The notes: generated by a model from the letters alone, not told the origin. 64,000 bases of DNA from Planctomyces sp. SH-PL14 (GCF_001610835.1 NZ_CP011270.1:4668001-4732000); one strand, 5' to 3'; counted from the stretch's first letter, positions 28,101-36,928 are shown. Program-made: numbers and translations.

Positions 28101-28336
28101 TCTCGCCCGACGGAAAGAGGCTCGCCTGGGGGAGCGGCGGTCGAATCCACTATGGATCCTGGAAACGCGGAGGGGAGAACGCCGCGGCGGCAACCGCGAC
28201 CGGCCCGGAGCCGCACGTTCCGGCCAAGGAGTTTGTCCCGGAGACAACCGCCGCGTTCGAGTTCGATCAGGAGTCAAATCTCTGGGCGGTCGGCCTGGAT
28301 GGGGTACCGGTGCCGCTCGACGGGCTCGAATGGTGA
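25196..28336 (+). CDS. Membrane-anchored serine/threonine kinase with coiled coil and propeller (kinase 1)
   Basis: A 1046-residue protein starting at GTG. Residues 1-215 end in a stretch (IIERCFGLDGRSGYRDVAELQQEL) that resembles the last helices of a kinase C-lobe, perhaps the remnant of a second kinase domain. The main kinase (about 217-485) has the Gly loop GQGGMGDV near 223, Lys near 245 (AVKVLP), HRDVKPGN near 339, DFGLVK near 360 and the APE equivalent SPEQGRG. A coiled coil (about 560-650), one membrane segment (about 663-683), a Pro-rich linker and a WD40-like propeller on the far side complete it. The kinase is expected in the cytoplasm and the propeller in the periplasm as a sensor. 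It is a tandem paralogue of the next gene, 85 bases apart. Confidence 0.85.
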   Translation: MNDEVLDRLSRLVKGVQDCHGLGRLSLPALAAGPSGGSASGSEESDPDGPAGEAVAEVVCFGAAMTCLVPARFQKRLPFDLPREIRSARLALAALGVDDDPRQIDLHQIGVQICGIFEVSPEDYRRSVRAKRRVPPSARKIIERCFGLDGRSGYRDVAELQQELSSLDAAADSTVVRAPDLSPTPNPGASSPRDLAAAESTATGGPSGSTRLSRIGTFELEQLIGQGGMGDVYRGYDRALRRQVAVKVLPDELARKPGTLERFQAEASAIALLNHPHVIPIYHVGQDAGRHFFVMPFVDGESLAERLSRCGRVPIGEAVKILLDVLAGLQAAHEQGLVHRDVKPGNVLLHRETGRAVVADFGLVKSLTGSVSRTATGLVIGTVDYMSPEQGRGAGVDLRSDLYSAGVMLYQLLAGRLPFSADSPTAMIFQHVYERPVPLIGVVSDVPYPLWMIVARLLAKRPAARYQSARAVSDDLEAFLAGRGLAVGGDWLDVESLWRPATASGQNAAETLLIRAPSELAADQLLLPPVEAADPPAPGGWRKILSFRRGKGRRTPGRMSVTQRQVEEAVAEHEARRDQVSSLVREAEEVLAELRIHEGGLEGGSGARLVAEQEEQLATMRLQLARIEANLQTLDHQRHLLNARLAVSRARAGEEGPAESWRLIMTAGGIVIAAALVIRVVFRPPHQSRPTLLDAATASRLSPDGVPLPPRAVPPVSGPRTPPKLNGPPPQFAMDSRKGTAVVASAQPTASGQAGIRAPRILVSDLRRRRPAFELPGPHISHSLTLSRGGDLVASAGMNAATRQYDLRVWSLLSRELVGRYPIESPRRSSSLAFSRDGKTLFVVASAVDSVDRTQTPTIKAIDLATQEVSELPREFSLSSPYSVAASPTRDWLLIGVSGTRSAADLFDLHSRTFRWSLPVPAAELVISDDGTTAAVASLAFSVSLFDMATQRPLATFDLDRTVIDRLRLSPDGKRLAWGSGGRIHYGSWKRGGENAAAATATGPEPHVPAKEFVPETTAAFEFDQESNLWAVGLDGVPVPLDGLEW

Positions 28337-28421
28337 CGACGCCGGGGGGCGGGACGGGGGAGCGCGATTCGACGCCGGAGGGGAAACGCGAGATGGTGGC
28401 CGAAACATCGTGGGGGAGCGA

Positions 28422-31400
28422 ATGACTCAGGAACCGGAAACACCGCCCGGAGGCGAAGCGTCGACGGATGACGGCCACCGTCGTCGGTCCCGTCGTCTCG
28501 TCGATCTGGCGAACGCCCCTACGGTTCCTCCGGAAGACAAGGGGGGCGAGTCTCCGTCCCGGGACGGAGGCGGGGCCAGGAGGTCCCCACCGGAGGCTGC
28601 CGAGCCGTCCGGTTCCGAACCGGTTGAGTTTCGCCCGGGAGACCGTCTGGGGGGCTACGAGATCGGGGAACTCGTCGGTCGCGGAGGAATGGGAGACGTC
28701 TACCGCGCCACCGACCTCGCCCTGCGGAGGAAAGTCGCCATCAAGATTCTTCCAGCCGAGCTGGCCCGCCAATCCGAGTTTGTCCATCGGTTCTACGCCG
28801 AGGCGTCCGCGGCGGCCCGTCTGTCGCATCCCCACATCATTCGGATCTATCAGATCGCCGAGGAACAAGGGCGGCATTTCTTCGTCATGCCGTTCGTCGA
28901 AGGGGGCTCGCTGGCGGGACGGCTGCGCCGGGAAACCCGACTTGCGATCCCCGAGGCGTCCCGCCTCGTCTCCGAAATCCTCGACGGACTGGGGGCCGCC
29001 CACGCCCAGGGAATGATCCACCGGGACATCAAGCCGGGAAACATTCTGCTTGATCGGCACAGCCGGGCGGTCGTCGCCGACTTCGGACTGGTCAAACTGC
29101 TCGCCGAAGGTGGGGGTGGCCGGGGAGGAGGAGGCGGAGGACAGCGGACGATCACCGGCGTGATCCTGGGGAGTGTCGACTACATGTCTCCCGAGCAGGG
29201 GCGGGGGCAGCCGGTCGACGGGCGGTCCGACCTCTATTCGGTCGGGGTCCTCCTCTATCAGATGCTGTCCGGGTCTCTCCCGTTCAGCGCCGACAGCCCG
29301 ACGGGGATGATCTTCCAGCATGTTTACGAGAAGCCGGTGCCGCTCCCCAAGCGGGTCCCCGAGGTCTTGCCCGCGCTGTGGGCCGTCGTGGCTCGGCTCC
29401 TCGCCAAAAACCCTGCGAAGCGTTACTCCAGTTCCGCAGCCGTCCTCGATGACCTCGTCGCCTGCCGCGAAAACAGGCCGCTCCCATCCGGCACACATAC
29501 GCAGGACTTCGACGAATTCTGGCGCCCGTTGCGGACAATCTCGCGGCAGGGGCAGAGCGGATTGCTCGTCTGCGAGCCGGAGTTCGCCGCCGACCCGGTC
29601 GTTCCGGACGGTCTGCAGCTTCGCTGGTGGCAAAAACTTCTCAAGCCCCTCGTCGACGCGTGGCGGGCACGGAGCCCCGCCTTCCTGGACCGCCTCTCGA
29701 AAACGCAGCGGCAAGTCGATTCCGCGGTCTCGGAGTACGCCGCGCGGGCCAAACAGCTCCGCGCCTATGTCCGGGAAGCGGAGAGCATCCTGGGCGATCT
29801 CCGCTCCCAGCAGCCCCACACGTCGGAAGTCGAGGCGATTGCCCAACTGGTTTCGAACCAGGAGGAGCAGCTCGCCGCGATGCAGCTCCGGCTGGCCCGG
29901 ATCGAGACGACGCTGGAGACGCTCCGCAGCCAGCGGGATCTGCTCGACGCCCGGTTGGAGGCGGCGCACCGCCGTCTCGGGCGGACGGGCGCCCGCCGCA
30001 GCGTCCGTCGTATCGCGGGACTGGCGGGAATAATCCTTGCCGCGTCCGGGATCGGAGCCGTCGTCGTGAACGGGATCCTCTTCCGATTGGCGTTGCGGGA
30101 ACACCCGCGGCCCGCCGTGGCGCCGGTCGTCCCGTCTTCGGGGCCGGCGGCGATCCCGTTCACCACGAAAGTCCTCGCGTCCCCGGCGGCTTCGCACCGG
30201 CTCTCTCCCGCTGTCATCGGCGAGATGGCCGGGCTGCATTTCGATTCGGGCAAAGCCTGGATCCTGAACCGCGGCGGACTGCACTCGCTTGCGGTCTTCG
30301 ATGGGCCGGACCCCGCAATCGCCACCGACGCCGGTCTCTCCGCCGGGAGCTGGCGGCTCCCTCCCAACACGGGACTGGCGGTCCGCGATCCCGTGCCCGA
30401 CCAGTCCCCCGCGGTGCCGGAGATCGAGCTCCGCGACCTCAGCCTGTCCCGGAACATCCGCATCGGCCTGGACGGCCTGACCGGCTTCCGAGCCGGTCGG
30501 ATCGATGCCAATCCGATCGGGCTGGCGGGAGTCGGCCGTCGCGGCTCCGAATTCGCTCTCCTGGAGGCGAGCCCCACCGGATCTCCCCGCCTCCGGCCGC
30601 TCGCCGCTTCTCCTCAGCTCGACGGTCTGGCGGTCTCGGCCTCCGGGACTTGGATTGTTGGCCGCGATGAGGGCGGGTTCCTGACGGCCCTCCGGGCGGC
30701 CAATGTGTCCGAGCCTTCCGAGTCCAGGCGGTTTCCCGCGCCGACCGATCTGTTCGCGCTGGCCCCGGCGACGGACGTGGCGGCGGTCGCGGGGAAGGGC
30801 GCCTCGACCGTGGCGCTCTGGGACATGGCCCGGGGGCGAACCCGGGCGGAACTGGATTGTCAGGCCAAGGTGCAGCGCCTGGCCTTCGACGCAACGGCCC
30901 GCAAGCTCGCCGTCGCCTCGGCCGACCGCGTTCGAATCTGGGATCTCCAGCTCGGCTTCCTCCGGATCGTCCTCCCCGTCGCGGACTGCCGGGAGCTGGC
31001 GTTCGCCCTCGACGGCGAGTCGTTGGCGACGCTTCAGGCGGACGGGACGCTCCAGGTCTGGCCCACCCTCTTCCCCTCCTTCACACTGGACCGCCAGGGG
31101 GGGGCGACGGGGAGTCCAAACGCCTCTCCGACTTCCAAGTCGCCGAAAGTCTTGATTTCGAAGGAGGGATACCGGCTGACCCTCGACAAGGACCTGGGAG
31201 TCCGGCTGCTTCACGGCAGAACGGGTCAGGTGCTGGTCCGTTACGGCCATCTCTCGGGGCCGATTTCGGTCGCCCTGTCACCAGACAACCGCCGCGTGGC
31301 GATCGGCACCATGACGAGGGCTGCCGGCTCAGCGATCGAAGTGTTCGATTTCTTTTCCGGCCGGCGCCTCGTCCGGACCCGGGACTTCCCCGGCGGACCG

Positions 31401-31748
31401 AACGATCTCGATTTCTCTCCGGATGGGAAAACCCTGGTGTCGTGCGGCGAGGGGGTCGTCCAGATCTGGGACGCGGCTGCCCTCGTCGAGCGCGTTCGCG
31501 CTTCGAAGATGTTCGGAACGCGGTGTCGTTTCTCGCCCGACGGCGAATGGGTCGTCGCATTCGACACCGGCCAGCTCCAGCGTTCGAACGTCGTCCTGGC
31601 GCGGACCGGAGAGCAGCTCCTGCAGCTGACGCAGACCCCCGTCGACTGGGCGTTCGAAACGCCGGACGGCCGGGGTGATCCGACCTTCGGCCGGTGGCGA
31701 ACGATTGCCTCCTCGCCTGCACCGCCTCCCTCGAAGGATCTCCCGTGA
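28422..31748 (+). CDS. Membrane-anchored serine/threonine kinase with coiled coil and propeller (kinase 2)
   Basis: A 1108-residue paralogue of kinase 1 with the same layout. The kinase (about 78-345) has GRGGMGDV near 87, AIKILP, HRDIKPGN near 200 and DFGLVK near 219. The activation loop then holds a Gly-rich insert (GGGGRGGGGGGQR) absent from kinase 1. Next come a coiled coil (about 425-525), a membrane segment (about 530-552) and a large WD40-like propeller region to the C terminus. I start at ATG 28422, preceded by GGGGGAG; an upstream in-frame extension back to 28152 overlaps kinase 1. The stop overlaps the GTG of the next gene (GTGA), so both are probably translated together. An 8-base G tract lies at 31097-31104. 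Confidence 0.85.
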   Translation: MTQEPETPPGGEASTDDGHRRRSRRLVDLANAPTVPPEDKGGESPSRDGGGARRSPPEAAEPSGSEPVEFRPGDRLGGYEIGELVGRGGMGDVYRATDLALRRKVAIKILPAELARQSEFVHRFYAEASAAARLSHPHIIRIYQIAEEQGRHFFVMPFVEGGSLAGRLRRETRLAIPEASRLVSEILDGLGAAHAQGMIHRDIKPGNILLDRHSRAVVADFGLVKLLAEGGGGRGGGGGGQRTITGVILGSVDYMSPEQGRGQPVDGRSDLYSVGVLLYQMLSGSLPFSADSPTGMIFQHVYEKPVPLPKRVPEVLPALWAVVARLLAKNPAKRYSSSAAVLDDLVACRENRPLPSGTHTQDFDEFWRPLRTISRQGQSGLLVCEPEFAADPVVPDGLQLRWWQKLLKPLVDAWRARSPAFLDRLSKTQRQVDSAVSEYAARAKQLRAYVREAESILGDLRSQQPHTSEVEAIAQLVSNQEEQLAAMQLRLARIETTLETLRSQRDLLDARLEAAHRRLGRTGARRSVRRIAGLAGIILAASGIGAVVVNGILFRLALREHPRPAVAPVVPSSGPAAIPFTTKVLASPAASHRLSPAVIGEMAGLHFDSGKAWILNRGGLHSLAVFDGPDPAIATDAGLSAGSWRLPPNTGLAVRDPVPDQSPAVPEIELRDLSLSRNIRIGLDGLTGFRAGRIDANPIGLAGVGRRGSEFALLEASPTGSPRLRPLAASPQLDGLAVSASGTWIVGRDEGGFLTALRAANVSEPSESRRFPAPTDLFALAPATDVAAVAGKGASTVALWDMARGRTRAELDCQAKVQRLAFDATARKLAVASADRVRIWDLQLGFLRIVLPVADCRELAFALDGESLATLQADGTLQVWPTLFPSFTLDRQGGATGSPNASPTSKSPKVLISKEGYRLTLDKDLGVRLLHGRTGQVLVRYGHLSGPISVALSPDNRRVAIGTMTRAAGSAIEVFDFFSGRRLVRTRDFPGGPNDLDFSPDGKTLVSCGEGVVQIWDAAALVERVRASKMFGTRCRFSPDGEWVVAFDTGQLQRSNVVLARTGEQLLQLTQTPVDWAFETPDGRGDPTFGRWRTIASSPAPPPSKDLP

Positions 31749-34700
31749 CGAACCTCCGCGACTCCCGGCCGGGAATTCTTCTCCTTCTGCTGCTCCTTGG
31801 AGTGACCGGAGGATGCAGCCAGCCGGTCTCCGCTCCGGATGCGGCCTCGGCGGCGAAACGGGACGTATCCTCTTCCGCGACCGTGGCTCCGTCTTCCGCC
31901 AAGGCTCCGCGGCCCTCGCCTTCGGCGTCACCGTCCGGCCCTGCGCTCGCTTCATCTGCCTCCCCGCCTGCCCCTCCCCATCCGGGACTCGCCGAGTTGA
32001 AGGTGGTCCGGCAGCACTACGAGGCACAGGGCTCCCGCTCCGCCCCCTTTGCCGCCACGCTGCGCAAGGCGTCCCGTCATCTCGACGACATTCCTCCGGC
32101 ATCGGGAGACGAGCCGCTCCAGTGGCGGAAAATCACGCTGCCGGAGGTTCCGGGGGCCGGCGAAGAGGCCGTGAGCCGTCCCTTCGGCGGATTCCGATTT
32201 CGCTCGCCGCTCTCTGAGCCCGCGGATCTCTACTGGGCGTTCAGCGGGACGGATTCGGATGTCCGCTGGTACATCCTTCCGGATCAGGGAACGATGGAGG
32301 GATTCAAGGACTTCGACCTCGACTGGCGTGTCCAGATCCCCGAAGTCCCTCTCATCCGGGATAACACGCTGTATCTGCAGGAGCTGAGCGGTGGAGCGAT
32401 TCTGCCGGGACGGGAGTACATCATCTGGCTGGCGGGACCGCGGGGCCGGCCGGCGATTGACGTCCACTGCGCACTCCGGATCGTTCCTGCCGGCACGCAT
32501 CGTCCCGACGCTGACGCCGTCGAGCTCGCGCGGCACCTCGACCTGACGTACGGCTACCAGACCTTTCCCGATACCCCCGAAGGGCTCCTGGCCGCGACCG
32601 CCTCGTTGAGCGAACTCTATGGGGAGGATGTCGCGCGGATCGACGTCACCCGTCGAATTCTGCAGCCGGTTCTCCACCGGCTTCCGCAAGCGGAGGTGAC
32701 AGCCGATCGTCGCCCCCCCTGGACCCGGGTCGCCTCTCTCGCCCCGAAATTCGCGGCCCTCCGCTTCCGATCGAACCTCAAGGTTCCCGCCCGGCTCGTC
32801 CTCGCTTACGTGGTCGAACAGGAACCGCTTCGGTGGGGACTCCTGCCGCCCGATGGCTATCCAACCGGCTCCGTGACGACGCACCTGGAAGTGAACTGTC
32901 CGCTGCCGGAGACCGTCGCGCCCGCGGAGAACCTGGCAGTGTTCGCCACCCTGCCTCATGACGCCATCCTCCCCGGCCAGGAGTACGTCCTCTGGTTCAG
33001 TTCGCCGTGGGGCATCCTTCCCCCCTTTGACGTCTCGCTGGGGCTGATCGCGGAGACGGACGAGTCCCTCCCGGCCACGACAGCAGAAATCGCCCGGACG
33101 CTGGGCCTCTCCCTTCCGGAGAGCGTCTCTCCGGATCGCATTGCAGCCGCTCTGCGGCGCTGCCAGTCGCTCGTTCGGGAGGAGCGGACAGAGGGGCTCA
33201 CGTTCCGCTGGCTGCTGGACTTCGTCCGGCCTTCCCTGCCGCCGCTTTTCGAATCCGAAAAGCCGTCGTCCTGGAGTGCTTTGAGGCCCGGGCCTGACGA
33301 ACCGCAGTTTGCCGCCTTTCGCGTCGACGTCCCGGAGTCTTCGCAGCTGATCTGCGGGCTGGCGAGCGGCCTCAAGGATGACCTGCGGTGGGGCTTCGTC
33401 GAGGAGGCGGGCCACGTGTGGGGCAACGCGGCGTCGGCCGAAATGATCAGGCATGACGTTCGTCTTGAAGGGGTTGCCCTCCCGGAGACCAACACGCTGC
33501 TGCTCGAGAGCGGCGTGGCGGGAAGCGGGCCGCGGGGCCGTGTGTTCTTCGTCTCGGCCGCCCGGGACAATCGCCTCGAGGCCTGGCTCAAGGGGACCGC
33601 CTCTCCGGCCCCGGCGGGCGGTCCGCCGCGCGACTTTGCGGAGACGGCGAAGCACCTTGGCCTGCACCTCGAGCGCGCGGTCCCGTTCGGCAAGCGGGTG
33701 GCGACGCTCGAAACGTCCCTGCTGGAGATGTCGTTCCTCAACCCCCGGGAGCTCGCGGCATCCGGCGCCGACGGCGTGCTGCGCGTCCTCGACATTCAGA
33801 CCGGCAAAGCAGTTCGGGAGTCCGCGGCCGCTCCCGGGGAGACGCGGATTACGGACATCGATCGGACCGGGGGCCGGATCGTGGTCCGCGACAGCGGCAT
33901 GGTCGCCACGGTTTACGACGCGAGTCTCCAGCCGCTGTCGTCAATCCCGCTGTCCTCGACCTCCCGGCACACCGCCTTCGCCTTCTTTCACGGTGGAGAG
34001 CGTCTTGCCGGCTTCTTCTCCACGCCTCGAAGCGTTTACGGACAGGAGCTTTCGGTCTGGAACGCCGGCACCGGGGAACTGCTGGAGAGCCGCCGGTTCG
34101 GCTCGGAGGCCTATCTTGTGGACGTCTGTGGGACTTCGGCCCACGGGCCGCTGGTCGTCAGCCTGATGGACAGGAGTGCCTCGACGGTGGGCTCCCGGAC
34201 GGATGACGAGAGACGATTCCTGGGGCGGATCAGCTTCCTCGACGCCCAGACGTTCGAGGAGACCCGGATCTTCGCCGAGCCGGGAGCGGTCTGGACGCAT
34301 TGCCGGACCTCGGCGGATGGAACGCGACTCTTTGGCCTGGAGGACACGGGGCTGCTGCGCTGGTGGGCGATCCCTCCGGGAGATCTGACCGGCGGAGCGG
34401 GGCAACCCCTGGGGACGTTCATCAGCCTGGAGCAGCCGAAGGGAATGTCGGTCTCGGCGGACGGCCGTGTCGTCGCAACGTTGGCGCAGCGCGGAGCGAT
34501 CCAGGTGTGGGATGTCGCCCGAGCGCGGCTGCTCGCCTGGTGGATGCCCGACGGAGCCCTGCCGACCAGTCTGGCCCTTTCGCCCGACGGTCGGACGCTG
34601 GCGATCGGCAGCGATGACCAGCAGCTCTGGACGGCCGAGATCCCTGTTCCCCTGGAGGAGGCGAATCCCGACGCCTGTTTCGGCGTCCTGACGGACTCGA

Positions 34701-35554
34701 TCGGGGTCCAGCTCGTTCATCTTCCGGCGGGCCGGTTTCCCATGGGAAGTCTCGACTCGAAACGGTACCCGAACAACCGGACCATGACGCAACCCAATCA
34801 GAAGCCGCAGCGCGTCGTAACGATTTCAAAACCCTTCCGCATCGGCGCGCACGAAATCACGGTCGGCCAGTTCCGGAAGTTCGTCGAAGCGACCGGATAC
34901 AAGACGTCGGCCGAGACCTCCGGGCGCGGGGGCTCTCACTTCTTTCCCGGGGAGAAGCATGAGAGGCAGGACGTCTCGCTGACGTGGAAGAATCCGGGCT
35001 TCGAACAGGCCGATGATCACCCCGTCGTCCAGGTGTCCCTTCGCGACGCGGAGGCGTTCTGCACGTGGCTCAGCGCGCGAGAGAAGGCGAAGTACCGTCT
35101 CCCGACCGAGGCCGAATGGGAGTACGCCAGCCGCGGCGGGACCGACACGCTCCTCCCCGGAGGCGATTTCGTCGGGCTTCTCGAGCGGACGGCGAACGTG
35201 GCCGACCGGAGCTACCTGGGAATCAATCCGGCGGCGGACTGGACGAAATCCTGGGAGGACGGGTTTGGCAACACCGCGCCCGTCGGAAGTCTGATTCCCA
35301 ACGGTTTCGGCCTGTATGACATGATCGGCAACGTGTGGGAGTGGTGCTCGGACTACTACGATCCGGCCTATTACACCTACGGCCCGGCGGTCGATCCGCC
35401 CGGACCGCCCAGCGGAAAGAGCCACAGCCAGCGTGGGTGCGGATTCACGTTCCATGCCTCCATGGCCTACTCCGCCTTCCGCGATCACGGCAGGGCGGAC
35501 AGTGCGCAAAGTGTTCTGGGATTTCGAGTCGTCCGCGAGATCCCCGCCCCCTGA
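31745..35554 (+). CDS. Lipoprotein with triplicated module, propeller and FGE-sulfatase domain
   Basis: A 1269-residue exported protein starting at GTG, overlapping the kinase 2 stop. The N terminus (GILLLLLLLGVTGGCSQ) looks like a lipoprotein signal with Cys about residue 25. Residues about 115-630 hold three related modules of 150-180 residues, each with an RFRS-type strand, an LRWG or VRWY motif and a GREYIIW-like strand; I know no name for them. A WD40-like region (about 636-975) follows. The last 290 residues are an FGE/SUMF1-type domain (LPAGRFPMGS, RLPTEAEWEYASRGG, GNVWEWCSDYY, GFRVVR). In planctomycetes such domains often sit beside kinases and ECF factors and need not be enzymes. It probably acts in the envelope with kinase 2. 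Confidence 0.82.
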   Translation: MTNLRDSRPGILLLLLLLGVTGGCSQPVSAPDAASAAKRDVSSSATVAPSSAKAPRPSPSASPSGPALASSASPPAPPHPGLAELKVVRQHYEAQGSRSAPFAATLRKASRHLDDIPPASGDEPLQWRKITLPEVPGAGEEAVSRPFGGFRFRSPLSEPADLYWAFSGTDSDVRWYILPDQGTMEGFKDFDLDWRVQIPEVPLIRDNTLYLQELSGGAILPGREYIIWLAGPRGRPAIDVHCALRIVPAGTHRPDADAVELARHLDLTYGYQTFPDTPEGLLAATASLSELYGEDVARIDVTRRILQPVLHRLPQAEVTADRRPPWTRVASLAPKFAALRFRSNLKVPARLVLAYVVEQEPLRWGLLPPDGYPTGSVTTHLEVNCPLPETVAPAENLAVFATLPHDAILPGQEYVLWFSSPWGILPPFDVSLGLIAETDESLPATTAEIARTLGLSLPESVSPDRIAAALRRCQSLVREERTEGLTFRWLLDFVRPSLPPLFESEKPSSWSALRPGPDEPQFAAFRVDVPESSQLICGLASGLKDDLRWGFVEEAGHVWGNAASAEMIRHDVRLEGVALPETNTLLLESGVAGSGPRGRVFFVSAARDNRLEAWLKGTASPAPAGGPPRDFAETAKHLGLHLERAVPFGKRVATLETSLLEMSFLNPRELAASGADGVLRVLDIQTGKAVRESAAAPGETRITDIDRTGGRIVVRDSGMVATVYDASLQPLSSIPLSSTSRHTAFAFFHGGERLAGFFSTPRSVYGQELSVWNAGTGELLESRRFGSEAYLVDVCGTSAHGPLVVSLMDRSASTVGSRTDDERRFLGRISFLDAQTFEETRIFAEPGAVWTHCRTSADGTRLFGLEDTGLLRWWAIPPGDLTGGAGQPLGTFISLEQPKGMSVSADGRVVATLAQRGAIQVWDVARARLLAWWMPDGALPTSLALSPDGRTLAIGSDDQQLWTAEIPVPLEEANPDACFGVLTDSIGVQLVHLPAGRFPMGSLDSKRYPNNRTMTQPNQKPQRVVTISKPFRIGAHEITVGQFRKFVEATGYKTSAETSGRGGSHFFPGEKHERQDVSLTWKNPGFEQADDHPVVQVSLRDAEAFCTWLSAREKAKYRLPTEAEWEYASRGGTDTLLPGGDFVGLLERTANVADRSYLGINPAADWTKSWEDGFGNTAPVGSLIPNGFGLYDMIGNVWEWCSDYYDPAYYTYGPAVDPPGPPSGKSHSQRGCGFTFHASMAYSAFRDHGRADSAQSVLGFRVVREIPAP

Positions 35555-35646
35555 CGATCGGGGGTCAAGTTGACACCGGTTCATAAACAGAGCACAGTCA
35601 GACGCGGAGAAATCGTGGCTTTTACCGGCGTCCGCCGTTCTGTCTC

Positions 35647-36423
35647 ATGGCCTTTCCCGACACACAGCTGACGCTCATTCAGCGGCTGGTGTCTTTCCGG
35701 AAAGAGGAGGACTGGAAGCAGTTTTTTGAAGACTACTGGGGAGCCGTGCTACGGTTCGCGAGACGGTCCGGGAGTCTCAGTCTGGCGGACGCCGAGGAGG
35801 TAGCTTCCGACACGATGCAGATTCTGGCCGACGGCGCGCTCCTGGCGCGGTGGACCGACAACCGGGCGGCGAAGCTCAGGACGCTTCTTTGCGCCGTCGT
35901 GCGAAACGTGCTGGCGAACCGTTCGAGAGCCGTTCGGAGTCGGGAGGCCGCTCTGGCGGAGTACCGGGACGAGCTGCTGCGGCAGGAGGTCATCCCGCCG
36001 GCGACCGATGGCGACCAGTTCTACGCCGCCTGGGCCGAACACCTCGTCCACGCGTCCGTCGAGTCGCTGATGCAGGACTACCATGCCACGGGCCGGGGCG
36101 ACTATTTTCGAGCTCTCTACAGCCGAATCTGCGAGAACCTTACGATTGCGGAGATCGCCGAGGCGCTGGAACTCCCTCAATCGACTGTTGAGAACTATCT
36201 CCGCCACGGTCGGCAGCGGCTGATGGAACGGTTGGAGAACAAATTGCGCGAGCATGTCGAACGCTACTCGACGCCAACGAACGCGACCGACGAGTTTCAG
36301 GCCGAATGGCGTCATCTCGGCCGTCATCTTGGCGAGCGAGGTGGAATTGAAGGAGCGATCCAACGGGCTTATGCAGGTTTGATGAATTCGCGCTCGTCTT
36401 CGCTGAGTATGCCGGCTGGGTGA
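35647..36423 (+). CDS. ECF-type RNA polymerase sigma factor
   Basis: A 258-residue sigma factor. Sigma-2 region about 25-95 (FFEDYWGAVLRFARRSG, DAEEVASDTM) and sigma-4 helix-turn-helix about 150-200 (LTIAEIAEALELPQSTVENYLRHGRQRL). A C-terminal extension of about 55 residues lacks a clear domain. Planctomycete ECF groups are often linked to serine/threonine kinases, and this one follows two kinases and an FGE lipoprotein by 92 bases, so control by phosphorylation is a reasonable inference. A TTGACA at 35570-35575 is the only promoter-like element in the gap and has no good -10 partner. No anti-sigma factor gene is visible. Confidence 0.88.
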   Translation: MAFPDTQLTLIQRLVSFRKEEDWKQFFEDYWGAVLRFARRSGSLSLADAEEVASDTMQILADGALLARWTDNRAAKLRTLLCAVVRNVLANRSRAVRSREAALAEYRDELLRQEVIPPATDGDQFYAAWAEHLVHASVESLMQDYHATGRGDYFRALYSRICENLTIAEIAEALELPQSTVENYLRHGRQRLMERLENKLREHVERYSTPTNATDEFQAEWRHLGRHLGERGGIEGAIQRAYAGLMNSRSSSLSMPAG

Positions 36424-36538
36424 CCTTGGCCCACGCCAGGAGACAAGTGGCCGCACAAGTCTCCAAATGCATTGTGCCACGACATCTGAAGAAAACGCGC
36501 GCGCCCGAGCGGAGACCGGAAGGGGATGACGGGGCCGT

Positions 36539-36694
36539 CGGTTCCGTAGGCGACTTGTTTCACCCGGCTTCGAATCTCGAAATGTTGAGCCGGAGAAGGT
36601 TACGATCACGAGCAAGAACCGCAAGTGATCGCAATCTACCGCATCGAATCTCAGGGAATACGGTATTCATCGATCTCGATCCGGTAGTTACCGG
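36539..36694 (+). repeat. 155-bp dispersed repeat, copy 3
   Basis: Begins CGGTTCCGTAGGCGACTTG, identical in its first 11 bases to the anticodon loop region of the tRNA-Arg at 60.9 kb, then follows the same blocks as copies 1 and 2 (CACCCGGCTTCGAATC, AGGTTACGATCAC, AAGTGATCGCAA, CAGGGAATACGG, ATCCGGTAGTTAC). Same orientation as the other copies. Confidence 0.7.
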
Positions 36695-36817
36695 CGCGTA
36701 CTCGACTCTTTCTGATGGGGGCGCAGGGAGCGTTTGACCACCAACGATCTCACTGCACGGTAATTGGAACAGAATGCCGGAGCGACGAACTCAAGGCTCT
36801 GCCATCGTTCGACGATG

Positions 36818-36846
36818 TGGCGCGCCTAAGACTCCGCGGCGCGCCA
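36818..36846. terminator. Palindromic hairpin left of the IS
   Basis: Perfect 9-bp arms TGGCGCGCC and GGCGCGCCA with an 11-base loop. An A run follows on the plus strand, so on neither strand is there a T tract downstream of the hairpin. It may be a terminator without T tract or a protein site. Confidence 0.25.
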
Positions 36847-36928
36847 AAAACTGCAACGTGCAGACGGTCCGAATATCGGTAGCCAAAACGCACTCAGGCC
36901 TCAAAAAGCCAGCGTCGCCCTACGGCTA

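Larger units (their letters stand above)
36424..36928. other. Intergenic region between sigma factor gene and IS
   Basis: These 505 bases hold copy 3 of the 155-bp repeat with the exact tRNA-like core TCGGTTCCGTAG at 36538-36549, and a hairpin at 36818-36846 (TGGCGCGCC and GGCGCGCCA). No gene is supported. Confidence 0.6.

Noticed and set aside
28023-31250. Long open frame on the minus strand opposite kinase 2
   Set aside because: Antisense shadow of kinase 2; its translation is low-complexity and rich in Arg, Gly and Pro, while the sense strand encodes HRDIKPGN and DFG motifs.
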